Positions 21,126 to 29,798 of a stretch of DNA of 64,000 bases are shown piece by piece. Both the position numbers and the translations under genes were made by a program. The number at the start of each line of letters is the position of its first letter. Within the stretch, counting starts at the first letter, position 1. This DNA comes from CAZRHR01 sp964578885 (lineage in GTDB: Bacteria; Bacteroidota; Bacteroidia; CAIKAF01). The notes under the pieces were generated by a model that made no database searches, was not told the origin of the DNA, and saw only the letters and a list, made by a program, of their open reading frames with translations. The stretch lies in the NCBI GenBank assembly GCA_964578885.1, contig CAZOEO010000001.1, positions 62,001-126,000 on the forward strand, written 5' to 3'.

Positions 21126-22459
21126 ACCGGAACCTCACCAATTGGGGAAAGTACCCGGAACAAATTGTGGAATGGTGGCAACCCCAGCAGGTGGAAAGCA
21201 TCCCGGATTTTTCCGGTCATCAGGGCTGGATTGCGCGCGGGATGGGAAGATGTTACGGAGATTCCGCCCTGTCGGATCACGTGTTGTCTACCCTCAATTT
21301 GCGTCATTTTCTGGATTTTAATCCGGAAAATGGATTACTTACCTGTGAAGCTGGTGTTACGTTCGACGCCATTCTCAAAGCATTTGTACCCAGAGGTTTC
21401 TTTTTACCTGTAACACCCGGCACCAAGTTTGTGACGGCCGGTGGCGCTTTGGCCTCGGATGTTCATGGGAAAAATCACCATGTGGCCGGGACTTTTTCGG
21501 ACCATGTGGAATGGTTCGATATCATGGTGGCCGACGGAAGAGTATTGCGCTGTTCACGCACTGATAATCAGCAGCTTTTTCAGTTGACCTGCGGTGGTAT
21601 GGGGCTTACCGGGTTCATACTGCGGCTAGCTTTTTACCTGAAACCTGTGCCGTCTGCTTATATCAGGCAAACCACGCTAGTGGCGCGCAACTTGCAGGAA
21701 GTCATGGATTTGTTCGAGAAGCACGAGCAATGCACCAATTCTGTGGCCTGGATCGATTGTTTGCAAAAGGGGAAGGATTTGGGTCGAAGTCTGCTTATGC
21801 TTGGTGAATTCGCTACTCCGGATCAACTGACGGCCCGGCAAGCCCGCCAGCCTTTTGCCCCGCATCCGCCTCCGAAATGGACGGTACCATTCGATTTTCC
21901 CTCTTTTGCATTGAATGCATGGAGCGTCAAAGCGTTTAATTTTCTTTTTTATCATAAGCAGTTCTCGCGGGAAAGTACACAAACCCTTCATTACGAACCT
22001 TTTTATTATCCCTTGGATGCCATCCATCACTGGAATCGGATTTACGGGAAAAATGGTTTTACCCAATATCAGTTTGTTTTGCCAAAAGCCGCAAGCAGAG
22101 AGGGGCTTACGGAAATTCTTTCGCGTATTGGGAAACGCAATATGGGTTCTTTTTTATCTGTGTTGAAATTGTTTGGACCGCAGGATCCGCAATATCTTCG
22201 CTTTCCCATGGAAGGATATACCCTGGCCCTGGATTTCAAGATTACGCCGGATTTATGGTCTTTTTTAGATGAATTAGACGAGTTGGTATTGGCCTATGGC
22301 GGACGACTTTATCTGACCAAAGACGTTCGTATGTCGGCCGACTTTTTCCATCGGACTTATCCCCAATCCGAGGATTTCAAAAAAGCATTGCGGGCGTGGG
22401 ATCCCCAGCAGATTTTTCAAAGTGTACAATCGAAACGTTTAGGAATTCATGGCGAATAA
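21122..22459 (+). CDS. dprE1: Decaprenylphosphoryl-ribose 2-oxidase (DprE1-like)
   Basis: A 445-residue FAD-dependent oxidoreductase. The FAD motif ARGMGRCYGDSALS and the following VTPGTKFVTAGGALASDVHGKNHH match the DprE1 family, which oxidises the 2-OH of polyprenylphosphoryl-ribose. The C-terminal part GGRLYLTKDVR retains the lysine (Lys400 here) equivalent by eye to the essential Lys418 of the mycobacterial enzyme. The position aligned with mycobacterial Cys387, the residue attacked by benzothiazinones, appears to be alanine (Ala369 in GYTLALDF). It overlaps ubiA by 4 bp and dprE2 by 11 bp. Confidence 0.88.
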   Translation: MNRNLTNWGKYPEQIVEWWQPQQVESIPDFSGHQGWIARGMGRCYGDSALSDHVLSTLNLRHFLDFNPENGLLTCEAGVTFDAILKAFVPRGFFLPVTPGTKFVTAGGALASDVHGKNHHVAGTFSDHVEWFDIMVADGRVLRCSRTDNQQLFQLTCGGMGLTGFILRLAFYLKPVPSAYIRQTTLVARNLQEVMDLFEKHEQCTNSVAWIDCLQKGKDLGRSLLMLGEFATPDQLTARQARQPFAPHPPPKWTVPFDFPSFALNAWSVKAFNFLFYHKQFSRESTQTLHYEPFYYPLDAIHHWNRIYGKNGFTQYQFVLPKAASREGLTEILSRIGKRNMGSFLSVLKLFGPQDPQYLRFPMEGYTLALDFKITPDLWSFLDELDELVLAYGGRLYLTKDVRMSADFFHRTYPQSEDFKKALRAWDPQQIFQSVQSKRLGIHGE

Positions 22460-23186
22460 ATGGGCATTGATTTTGGGCGCGTATGCCGATGTGGGATCAG
22501 CTATGGCTGACGCATTGGCCGCAGAAGGATATCACCTGCAACTGGCCGGAAGGGCACCCGAAAGACTGGCCCGAATGGCCAAAGACCTGGAAATTCGGTT
22601 TGGAATTCAAACCGCAGTAATCACCTTGGATGCCATGGATTTCGAAACCATTCATGATACCTTGAGCCAACTTCAGCCATTGCCTGAGGTGGCTGTGCAA
22701 GTATTTGGTTATCTGGGAGAACAGGAAAAGGGCATGACGGATTTGGAGGAGACGTTGCGCATTCTGCATACGAATTTTACTGGCGCCGCAGTTTGTCTGA
22801 ATGCTCTGATGGTGAGGATGGAACAGCGTGGACATGGCGTTTTGGCGGGAGTGAGTTCTGTCGCCGGAGAGCGAGGGCGTATGAGTAACTTCCTGTATGG
22901 CAGCGCCAAGGCTGGTTTATCTACTTATTTGGCCGGATTACGAAATCGCGGTTATCATTCTGGTGTGCGGGTGATTACCCTAAAGCCTGGATTTATCCGA
23001 ACCGCCATGACCGCTCATTTGACCTTGCCTCCGGCCCTTACTGCTACGCCGGAAGAAGTGGCCCGTGATTTTATGAAGGCGCTGAAAGGTAAGCAACACG
23101 TGGTGTTTACCAAATGGATGTGGAAATACATCATGTGGATAATCCGCCAAATTCCGGAAGGAATGTTTATTAAGAAAAAACTGTAA
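22449..23186 (+). CDS. dprE2: Decaprenylphosphoryl-keto-pentose reductase (DprE2-like SDR)
   Basis: A 245-residue short-chain dehydrogenase. The nucleotide motif is GAYADVGSAMADALAAEG near residues 9-26. Catalytic Ser and Tyr-Lys appear in LAGVSSVAGERGRMSNF and LYGSAKAGLS. A C-terminal hydrophobic/basic tail (WMWKYIMWIIRQI) suggests membrane association. SDR alone is generic, but the 11-bp overlap with DprE1 and the DprE2-like start and end make it the partner that reduces the 2-keto intermediate to the arabinose form. Confidence 0.87.
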   Translation: MANKWALILGAYADVGSAMADALAAEGYHLQLAGRAPERLARMAKDLEIRFGIQTAVITLDAMDFETIHDTLSQLQPLPEVAVQVFGYLGEQEKGMTDLEETLRILHTNFTGAAVCLNALMVRMEQRGHGVLAGVSSVAGERGRMSNFLYGSAKAGLSTYLAGLRNRGYHSGVRVITLKPGFIRTAMTAHLTLPPALTATPEEVARDFMKALKGKQHVVFTKWMWKYIMWIIRQIPEGMFIKKKL

Positions 23187-23236
23187 AGACGAAATGTTTG
23201 CTGTGCGTGGGCCATCCAAATGCCCCGTGTTCCAAT

Positions 23237-25525
23237 TTAAAGAGAATCGGTTTTACCTTGAATATCAGCCATTTCTTCTTCCGTATTCATATCTGGCGGA
23301 TACGCCAATAAACGCCCCAGCCACATGTCGAACCACGTCATTTCTGTAGGAAGCGCTGCACGAATTTCGGTCATGGGTACGTCTTTATCGAAACGAGCCA
23401 TTTGATCTCGCAGATATCGAATACGTTCTTTTTCAATGAAGTCCGAAGCTGCCAGGGCGCCTTCCAACAACAATTTGCGCACGTGGGCTTCGATGGTAGA
23501 CAGACTGAGTTGACGCGATTCCGCGATTTCCTTGAACGAAAATCCTTCTTTCACCAAAGCACAGGTGACCTCCATGCTACTGCCTTTGATGGCCTTTCCT
23601 TTTTTCTTCCGGATAAGACGTACTTCTGCGCTGTTATCCTCTTCTTCTTCAGTGATTTGATTTCTCCACTCTAAGGGAAAAAGGGCTTCCATGGTTTGGC
23701 GGGTCAGGGTGAAATCACCTTTTAAAGATAGCGCCATCCATTCGCATTGATAAAATAATTGGAGGCGTGAAAGCAGTAAAAAATCCAGATGTTCAAGGGC
23801 TTTAATCACCGCTTTCTGACCTTTCTTTTTCCTGGCAGAAGCCAGTTGGCTCAAAAGTTCTTTGCCCAATTGAGTGAGTGGTATTTCAAAATATTTTCTG
23901 GCCGCTTCAAAGCGCTCGGCCAGATATGAGTAATTCACCGGATCATCCTCCCAGCATCGGGAAAGTTGCCGCGTAAATTTTTCTCCGACTTGCTGCCATT
24001 CATGTAAAAGCACGAGGCTTTTTCCCGCCCAGGCCATGAGATCACCTTTGTGATTGGCCTTGAATAAGTCCTTTTCCTCTACGAGGACCTCTCTCCATTG
24101 CGCAGTTAAATATCTGAAATCGAATGCGATTTGTGTTTTTTGTTGAAGAAATTCGCAAGTGGCATCCATGAGCGTTTCGTCCAGTGGCGCTTGTTCTTCT
24201 GCTGCTTCTGTGAACTGAACCAAGGCAAGATCCGGGTCTAGGCCCCGTTGTGGGAAAGGAGTGGTAAGCACAAGTCCATCCAGGCTTCGCAACCGGGAGA
24301 GTGCCACATAGGTTTGGCCAGCCGCAAAGACTTGCTGAATATCTAAAATGGCTTTATCGAAAGTGAGTCCCTGACTTTTGTGAATCGTGATGGCCCATGC
24401 TAATCGAAGTGGCAACTGACGAAACGTTCCCAGAATTTCTTCGTGAATGCTGCCATCTTTTGGATCCACGGAATAGCGCATGTGGTTCCAGGTGTAGGGG
24501 CTTACTTCTATTTCCTGACCATTTTCATCGATGACCCATACTTCGCCATGAGTGCCGAGTGAAAGTGTTCCGATTTTTCCATTAAAATATCGGCCCTTTC
24601 CGGTCGGATCATTTTTTATAAACATCACCTGGGACTTGTCTTTGAGGTGCAAAGTGGCTTCACAGGGATACATATATGGCGGAAATTGGTCGATGATTTC
24701 TGCCACGAACTGCACTACTTTTCCCGGCAACGCTTGTAATTCCCGGCGGTTGATGTCTTCCGCGGTAGCATTATGGGTGGTCAGGGTAATGTAGCCGCTT
24801 TGTGGATTGGGTCGGAAGCCAGGCTGGTAATGGGCGTTCAACAAAGCAATGTCGGCTTCGCTGGCTTCATTATACCGGATATGATTGAGTAAATCTGTAA
24901 AAACAGGGTCTTTTTGTCGGTAAATGGTGGTAAGTTCAATGTATACCGGTGGTTGGTTTCGCAACACCCGCGCATGAAAAAAGTAGGGTGACGGATAATA
25001 TGGTTTTAGATGGCGCCATTCTTCCTCTTTCACCACAGGTGGAAGTTGCATCATATCACCAATAAAAAGCACCTGAATACCGCCAAAAGGTTTCGGTGAG
25101 CGGCGAACCGTTTGTAAAACCTGGTGAATGGCATCCAGTAAATCCGCCCGCAACATACTGACCTCGTCTATGACCAATAACTCGGCATGTTGTATGAGTT
25201 TTCTTTTTTCCTCGGACATGCGCATATGCCGCACCAGACTTTGAGCTGATTCCATTTTCACCGGACCGTCTAAAATAGGTGCAACATGTTCCGGAATATA
25301 ACCGCCAAAAGGCAATTGAAACAAAGAATGCAGCGTAACACCTCCGGCATTCAGCGCTGCAATGCCCGTCGGAGCCGTCACCAACATGCGTTTATGGCAA
25401 TCTTTCTGAAGATTTTTCAGGAAAGTGGTTTTCCCCGTGCCAGCTTTCCCGGTTAAAAAAACATTACGTTGGGTAAAGGAGATAAAATAATGCGCCAAGG
25501 TGGCGGGGTCTTGTATTTCACCCAT
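23237..25525 (-). CDS. Pif1/RecD-like helicase with C-terminal HTH
   Basis: A 762-residue superfamily 1 helicase. Walker A is GKAGTGKTTFL (about 23-33) and Walker B LLVIDEVSMLRADLLDAI. Later motifs are TTHNATAEDINRR and the UvrD-C-like LAWAITIHKSQGLTFDKAI followed by YVALSRLRSLDGLVL. The C-terminal third ends with a helix-turn-helix (FKEIAESRQLSLSTIEAHVRK). This architecture is common in Bacteroidota as a cytoplasmic DNA helicase of uncertain role, probably in replication-fork or repair processing. It ends convergently with dprE2, with about 50 bp between stops. Confidence 0.88.
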   Translation of the reverse strand: MGEIQDPATLAHYFISFTQRNVFLTGKAGTGKTTFLKNLQKDCHKRMLVTAPTGIAALNAGGVTLHSLFQLPFGGYIPEHVAPILDGPVKMESAQSLVRHMRMSEEKRKLIQHAELLVIDEVSMLRADLLDAIHQVLQTVRRSPKPFGGIQVLFIGDMMQLPPVVKEEEWRHLKPYYPSPYFFHARVLRNQPPVYIELTTIYRQKDPVFTDLLNHIRYNEASEADIALLNAHYQPGFRPNPQSGYITLTTHNATAEDINRRELQALPGKVVQFVAEIIDQFPPYMYPCEATLHLKDKSQVMFIKNDPTGKGRYFNGKIGTLSLGTHGEVWVIDENGQEIEVSPYTWNHMRYSVDPKDGSIHEEILGTFRQLPLRLAWAITIHKSQGLTFDKAILDIQQVFAAGQTYVALSRLRSLDGLVLTTPFPQRGLDPDLALVQFTEAAEEQAPLDETLMDATCEFLQQKTQIAFDFRYLTAQWREVLVEEKDLFKANHKGDLMAWAGKSLVLLHEWQQVGEKFTRQLSRCWEDDPVNYSYLAERFEAARKYFEIPLTQLGKELLSQLASARKKKGQKAVIKALEHLDFLLLSRLQLFYQCEWMALSLKGDFTLTRQTMEALFPLEWRNQITEEEEDNSAEVRLIRKKKGKAIKGSSMEVTCALVKEGFSFKEIAESRQLSLSTIEAHVRKLLLEGALAASDFIEKERIRYLRDQMARFDKDVPMTEIRAALPTEMTWFDMWLGRLLAYPPDMNTEEEMADIQGKTDSL

Positions 25526-25540
25526 GAACCTGTTTTCCTA

Positions 25541-25548
25541 CAAATATA
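25541..25548 (-). promoter_or_regulatory. -7 promoter element of helicase gene
   Basis: Minus strand TATATTTG, an exact TAnnTTTG match 16 nt upstream of the helicase start codon. Confidence 0.5.
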
Positions 25549-25615
25549 CAAATCTGAAAGGGGGGGGTGGGGATTTTTTGTGGACGGGTTCGATTTTCCC
25601 CACCCGGAAAATGGC

Positions 25616-25623
25616 TATCTTTG
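25616..25623 (+). promoter_or_regulatory. -7 promoter element of Fur-family gene (possibly leaderless)
   Basis: TATCTTTG, an exact TAnnTTTG match ending only 4 nt before the ATG. Transcription would begin at or next to the start codon, giving a leaderless or near-leaderless mRNA. Confidence 0.5.
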
Positions 25624-25627
25624 TTTT

Positions 25628-26059
25628 ATGGCGAACCTTCAAGCCCTTTTGCAACAAGCAGATTTGCGCAAAACCGGAGCACGTCTGGCCATTTTGGATT
25701 TTCTTCAAAAGGCTCGCGGAGCTTCTGCCTTAAGCGATTTAGAACGTGTGCTGGGCGAAACGGCCGATCGCGCAACCTTATATCGTACCCTAATTACCTT
25801 CGAGGAACATGGATTGGTGCATCGGGTGGTCGATCCGGAAGGCGTCGTGCGATATGCCCTTTGCGGCAGCGACTGTCATACCGAACAACACGACCATGCG
25901 CATGTGCACTTTTCCTGCTCACAATGTGGTCAATTGCTTTGTTTATCTGAAACCCATTTGCCCGCCATTGCTTTGCCTCCGGGATTTCAACCCCAAGGAC
26001 TACAATTGGTATTTCATGGTCTTTGCGACCGGTGTAGTGCTTCTGCAGCAAACTCTTAG
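25628..26059 (+). CDS. Fur-family metalloregulator
   Basis: A 143-residue DNA-binding metal sensor. The N-terminal winged helix includes GARLAILDFL and the recognition segment DRATLYRTLITFEEHGLVHRV. The C-terminal dimerisation part carries metal ligands in HTEQHDHAHVHFSCSQCGQL and a second cysteine pair in LCDRCS, so a structural zinc site is likely. The pattern fits Fur/Zur-type regulators; which metal is sensed cannot be told. The ATG at 25628 is chosen because the -7 element lies directly before it. A family 2 glycosyltransferase follows after 20 nt. Confidence 0.88.
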   Translation: MANLQALLQQADLRKTGARLAILDFLQKARGASALSDLERVLGETADRATLYRTLITFEEHGLVHRVVDPEGVVRYALCGSDCHTEQHDHAHVHFSCSQCGQLLCLSETHLPAIALPPGFQPQGLQLVFHGLCDRCSASAANS

Positions 26060-26079
26060 TATATTTTTCGTCCCAACGC

Positions 26080-27003
26080 ATGGAACTACGTCCCCGTTTA
26101 AGCATCATTATTTGCACCTACAACCGGGCTCACTTTTTGGGCGATACCCTTTCGTCTCTGGCGGCTCAACAATTTCCGGCGGCCGATTATGAACTTTTAC
26201 TCGTAGACAATGCTTCTACGGACGCTACACCGACTATTTCCAGCGATTTTTCCGCCGCTCATCCAGACATTCCCTTTCGGTATGTGGTAGAAAATCGGCA
26301 AGGATTATCGAACGCCCGAAACCGGGGAATCGACGAATCCCGGGGAGATATTTTAATTTTTCTGGACGACGATGTTCGTCTTGAAGCAGGCTATTTGCAA
26401 CATATTCATGGATTTTATGCCGCTCATCCTGAGGTCATGGCCACTGGAAATACCATCATTCCGGAATATCTTTTCGCCCGTCCTACGTGGATGTCGGTGT
26501 ATTTGGCGCCATTGGTAGGTTACCATCGCTGGAGCAAAATACAGCAGCCGTATCAGGGGCGCAAGTTTCCGGTGGGTGCGAGTATGGCGTTTCGAAAAGA
26601 GGTTTTCAAGGTGGTGGGTCAGTTCAACCCTGCTTTAGGCAGAACGGGAAAAGTGTTGGGTGGAAACGAGGAAAAAGATTTGTTTTATCGGATGCGCGCA
26701 TCCCGGATGCCCATTTGGTTTTTACCGGAGGCTGTTGTTTATCATCAGATTGACGACAGGCGACTTACCCTGGATTATGTGCGCCGGCAGGCCATTGGGG
26801 TCGGATTGAGCGAGCGTATTCGTCTTCGGCAGATGGGTGCAGGTGCCATTTTGGAAAAATTGGTGGAAGAAGGTGTGAAATCCGCCGGAACGCTCGTGTT
26901 GGCCGTGGGATTTCTGTTTCGCGGACAAGGGCCCAAAGCGTGGATGTTGGTGCGTTTTCGGATTTGGGTTTGGCGTGGATTGCTTGGATGGGGAAAAGCC
27001 TGA
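26080..27003 (+). CDS. Family 2 glycosyltransferase
   Basis: A 307-residue GT-A glycosyltransferase. The N-terminus RLSIIICTYNRAHFLGDTL, LLVDNASTDATP, and the metal-binding LIFLDDDVRLEAGYL (about 93-107) are typical of family GT2. A C-terminal hydrophobic helix (LVLAVGFLF) may anchor it at the inner membrane. Substrate not readable. Close to the Fur-family gene, probably on the same transcript, and ended by a shared convergent terminator. Confidence 0.9.
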   Translation: MELRPRLSIIICTYNRAHFLGDTLSSLAAQQFPAADYELLLVDNASTDATPTISSDFSAAHPDIPFRYVVENRQGLSNARNRGIDESRGDILIFLDDDVRLEAGYLQHIHGFYAAHPEVMATGNTIIPEYLFARPTWMSVYLAPLVGYHRWSKIQQPYQGRKFPVGASMAFRKEVFKVVGQFNPALGRTGKVLGGNEEKDLFYRMRASRMPIWFLPEAVVYHQIDDRRLTLDYVRRQAIGVGLSERIRLRQMGAGAILEKLVEEGVKSAGTLVLAVGFLFRGQGPKAWMLVRFRIWVWRGLLGWGKA

Positions 27004-27057
27004 GTGTTTCGGGTAAAAGGACAGCACGGCAATCCGGAGAGATGCGGGGAATAAAAG

Positions 27058-27090
27058 AAAAACACCGAACCTTTTGGGAGCGGTGTTTTC
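27058..27090. terminator. Bidirectional terminator
   Basis: A 9-bp perfect stem AAAACACCG (27059-27067) with CGGTGTTTT (27081-27089) between the convergent GT2 and DUF3127 genes. It has A/T runs on both sides and could serve both strands. Confidence 0.72.
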
Positions 27091-27136
27091 GAAAAATATA
27101 TGAACGCTCCTATTTAAAAGTGGAGCGACGATTTGT

Positions 27137-27493
27137 TTAGAACGGAAGATCGTCCGCGGGCATGTCCTGATCTGCAGGAAATGGAGGCGCATTATAAGCG
27201 GGCATGGGATCTACACCTTGCGAAGAGCCGCCATCTTTAGATACTTTCCATGCTTTGGCTTCTGTGTACCATCTGCCATTATATTCTCTGGATTCAAGGT
27301 CGAAAGAGACTTGAACTTGATCGCCGGTTTGGAGGTTCGCCTGGTCAATTTTGTCGCCCCAGAGTGAGAAACATACTTTTTTGGGGTAAGTGCCTTCAAT
27401 CAGGAGAACGAATTCCTGTTTTTTCCAGGTGCCGTTTTTTCCTTGTCCGGTCTGTAAGGGAAGGAGGAGGTCAACTTTTCCGGTAATATCCAT
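27137..27493 (-). CDS. DUF3127 family protein
   Basis: A 118-residue soluble protein: MDITGKVDLLLPLQTGQGKNG at the start (quoted in part), WKKQEFVLLIEGTYPKK and YNGRWYTEAKAWKV in the middle, and a low-complexity acidic tail ending DMPADDLPF. This matches the Bacteroidota DUF3127 family, which looks like a single-strand DNA-binding-protein-type OB fold with an acidic C-terminal tip (DDLPF resembles the SSB tip). Nucleic-acid binding is likely but inferred. The start at 27493 is used because the upstream extension lacks family similarity. A near-consensus -7 element (TATCTTTA, minus strand, 27517-27524) lies upstream. Confidence 0.88.
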   Translation of the reverse strand: MDITGKVDLLLPLQTGQGKNGTWKKQEFVLLIEGTYPKKVCFSLWGDKIDQANLQTGDQVQVSFDLESREYNGRWYTEAKAWKVSKDGGSSQGVDPMPAYNAPPFPADQDMPADDLPF

Positions 27494-27890
27494 AATTGCG
27501 TAAACGTTTGAGGGTATAAAGATAATGAAATGGAAGGGGGTTAGGCAATCCAAATTTGGTTTTGCTTCACAATTTCCCAAAAATCTTCCTTGTATCTATC
27601 TGAAAACGGAAGATGCATGGATGCCTCAAGACCACATTTTCTACCTTTTTTTAATACGAATCCATATGATATATGATGGGATAAAAAAGCATTGCGCAGT
27701 AAAATATCTGATGATAAGTATTTTAAAAATTATTTTAATCTCTGATTTTTCGGAAGATTCTGTTGTTTCATTTTTAGCCACTGTCTTTTTGGGTTTCGAA
27801 GAAAAGCGAAACAATGAATGCGCCGAACCAAATCCATTTTAGTCTTGCGAAAGGAAGTTTGCCTTTATCAGCTTTTCTTAATTTTAGCCC
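27494..27890. other. Divergent intergenic region
   Basis: A 397-bp AT-rich region between the DUF3127 gene and the pseudaminic acid operon. It holds both promoters. One 26-codon frame (27814-27894) overlaps the next start by 4 bp, but I see no evidence that it is translated. No other gene seen. Confidence 0.4.
27858..27886 (+). promoter_or_regulatory. Probable promoter of pseudaminic acid operon
   Basis: TTTG (27858-27861), a 17-nt spacer, and TAATTTTA (one mismatch to TAnnTTTG), ending 4 nt before the first ATG of the operon. Confidence 0.45.
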
Positions 27891-28784
27891 ATGAGTATGA
27901 TAAAAACCCTGCGCGATGTGGGAATGGGCTTTTTGGGCATATCCATGACGGCCACACGACTATTGTTGATGGGATTTTCGCGCATTGCACGGCTCACTTC
28001 TTCTGCTCAGGCGGCGCAAAAGCCAATCTGGATTTTGGGAAACGGTCCTTCGTGCCAAACGGTGTTATCGATGGCGTCTTGTCCATGGGACACTGAACCA
28101 GCGGCCGTGATGGCCGTGAATCATTTTTCCGATTCCCCATTTTTTCAAAAGGTAAAGCCCACGCATTATGTCATTTCCGCGCCGGAGCTTTTATGGCTTT
28201 CCGCGCAAAATCTGAAGCCCATGTATGTGGAAAACCGCAATCGGCTTTTCGATCATTTGGCGCATCAGGTAAATTGGGACATGGAGTTACTCGTCCCTGC
28301 AAGGGCGCGGCAATCGGACTGGTGGAAAAAAGCCATTGCCAGAAATCCGCATATTAAGATTCGGTATTACAGCCATTTGCCGGTAGACGGACCTTTGTGG
28401 TTTAAGCATCTCATTTTTGGAATGCAGGTGGGCATTCCCAGACCGCACAATGTGGTTATTCCGGGAATTATGTCTGCCATTTGGTTGGGATTCAAAGATA
28501 TTCGGCTGCTGGGCGTAGAGCATTCCTGGCTTCCCAGTCTTGCTGTAGACGATGATAACCAGGTAACGCTGAATCATCAGCATTTTTACGACCAAAGTCC
28601 GAAAATAGATACCATGAATTTTGAAGGACAGCGCACCCGAAAGCTCCATGAGGTGTTGGAAAAGTTCTATTTTACCTTTCGGAGTTACTGGGAAATCCGC
28701 GATTTTTCAGCATCAGCAGGCGTAAAAATTACTAACTTTACTCCCAATTCCTTTATCGACGCATTTCCCAAAAAGAAGATATAA
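27891..28784 (+). CDS. DUF115/MptE-like protein, candidate nonulosonic acid transferase
   Basis: A 297-residue protein. After a hydrophobic N-terminal segment (about 8-32) comes PIWILGNGPSC, the glycine-rich nucleotide-binding motif of the DUF115/6-hydroxymethylpterin pyrophosphokinase-like group. That group includes Maf proteins, which attach pseudaminic or legionaminic acid to flagellins. Other segments are AVMAVNHFSDSPFF and IPGIMSAIWLGFKDIRLLGVEHSW. It is first in an operon whose next four genes make pseudaminic acid, ending 1 base before pseB. A role as transferase of that sugar is inferred from motif and context. I have no direct family match. Confidence 0.6.
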   Translation: MSMIKTLRDVGMGFLGISMTATRLLLMGFSRIARLTSSAQAAQKPIWILGNGPSCQTVLSMASCPWDTEPAAVMAVNHFSDSPFFQKVKPTHYVISAPELLWLSAQNLKPMYVENRNRLFDHLAHQVNWDMELLVPARARQSDWWKKAIARNPHIKIRYYSHLPVDGPLWFKHLIFGMQVGIPRPHNVVIPGIMSAIWLGFKDIRLLGVEHSWLPSLAVDDDNQVTLNHQHFYDQSPKIDTMNFEGQRTRKLHEVLEKFYFTFRSYWEIRDFSASAGVKITNFTPNSFIDAFPKKKI

Positions 28785-29798
28785 ATGTTTGAAAATAAGA
28801 CGATTTTAATAACGGGTGGAACCGGCTCGTTCGGTAAGTCTTTTGTGAACCGAATTTTAACGCATTATCCTGAAATCAAGAAAATCATCATTTTCAGCCG
28901 CGATGAACTAAAACAATTTGAATTTCAGAACCAGCTTTCCGGAGAAGCGTTAAAGAAAACAAGGTTCTTTTTGGGGGACGTACGGGATGCCGATCGGTTG
29001 AATCGTGCCATGGAAGGCGTTAATTATGTGGTACATGCTGCTGCATTGAAGCAAGTTCCTGCCGCGGAGTACAACCCAATGGAATTCATTAAAACCAACA
29101 TTATTGGTGCGGAAAACGTAATCAACGCCTGTATTTCCCAAGGAGTTACAAGGGTGGTGGCTTTGTCTACGGACAAGGCGGCAGCGCCTGTCAATTTGTA
29201 TGGCGCCACCAAATTATGTTCCGATAAATTATTTGTGGCGGCCAACAACATTAGGGGAAGCAGAGATTTAAAATTTGCGGTGGTTCGTTACGGGAATGTG
29301 ATGGGGTCGCGAGGTTCCGTGATTCCTTTTTTCCTCCAAGTAAGAGAAAAGGGCGAAATTCCCATAACAGATCCGGAGATGACGCGCTTCAATATTTCAC
29401 TGGATGAAGGTGTGGACATGGTGTTGTACGCCTTGCAACAACAGTGGGGCGGCGAAATTTTTGTTCCCAAAATACCGTCCTATAAAATTCTGGATGTGGC
29501 AGAGGCCGTGGCACCTTCCGCCTCGACCCGCGTGGTGGGCATAAGACCCGGAGAAAAAGTGCATGAAGAAATGATTACCCAGGCCGATTCTTATTCCACC
29601 TTCGACTTGGGTCCGTATTATGCCATTTTGCCCCAAGTCCCTTTGTTTTCCCTGGCAGATTATGCCGAAAAAAACAATGCCAGGCCTGTGGAAAAAGGAT
29701 TTACCTACAATTCCGGCACGAACTCAGATTGGCTTAGTGTAGATCAACTTCGCCAACTGATTTGCCAACAGATCGATCCTCATTTTCAGCCCAAATGA
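28785..29798 (+). CDS. pseB: UDP-GlcNAc 4,6-dehydratase (inverting)
   Basis: A 337-residue SDR-type enzyme catalysing the first step of pseudaminic acid synthesis, dehydration and C5 inversion of UDP-GlcNAc. NADP motif TGGTGSFGKSFVNRIL, HAAALKQVPAAEYNPMEF, and the family hallmark ALSTDKAAAPVNLYGATK, where Thr-Asp-Lys replaces the usual Ser-Tyr-Lys. GNVMGSRGSVIPFF and the C-terminal RPGEKVHEEMI complete the pattern. Stop and next start share bases (ATGA). Full length. Confidence 0.95.
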   Translation: MFENKTILITGGTGSFGKSFVNRILTHYPEIKKIIIFSRDELKQFEFQNQLSGEALKKTRFFLGDVRDADRLNRAMEGVNYVVHAAALKQVPAAEYNPMEFIKTNIIGAENVINACISQGVTRVVALSTDKAAAPVNLYGATKLCSDKLFVAANNIRGSRDLKFAVVRYGNVMGSRGSVIPFFLQVREKGEIPITDPEMTRFNISLDEGVDMVLYALQQQWGGEIFVPKIPSYKILDVAEAVAPSASTRVVGIRPGEKVHEEMITQADSYSTFDLGPYYAILPQVPLFSLADYAEKNNARPVEKGFTYNSGTNSDWLSVDQLRQLICQQIDPHFQPK

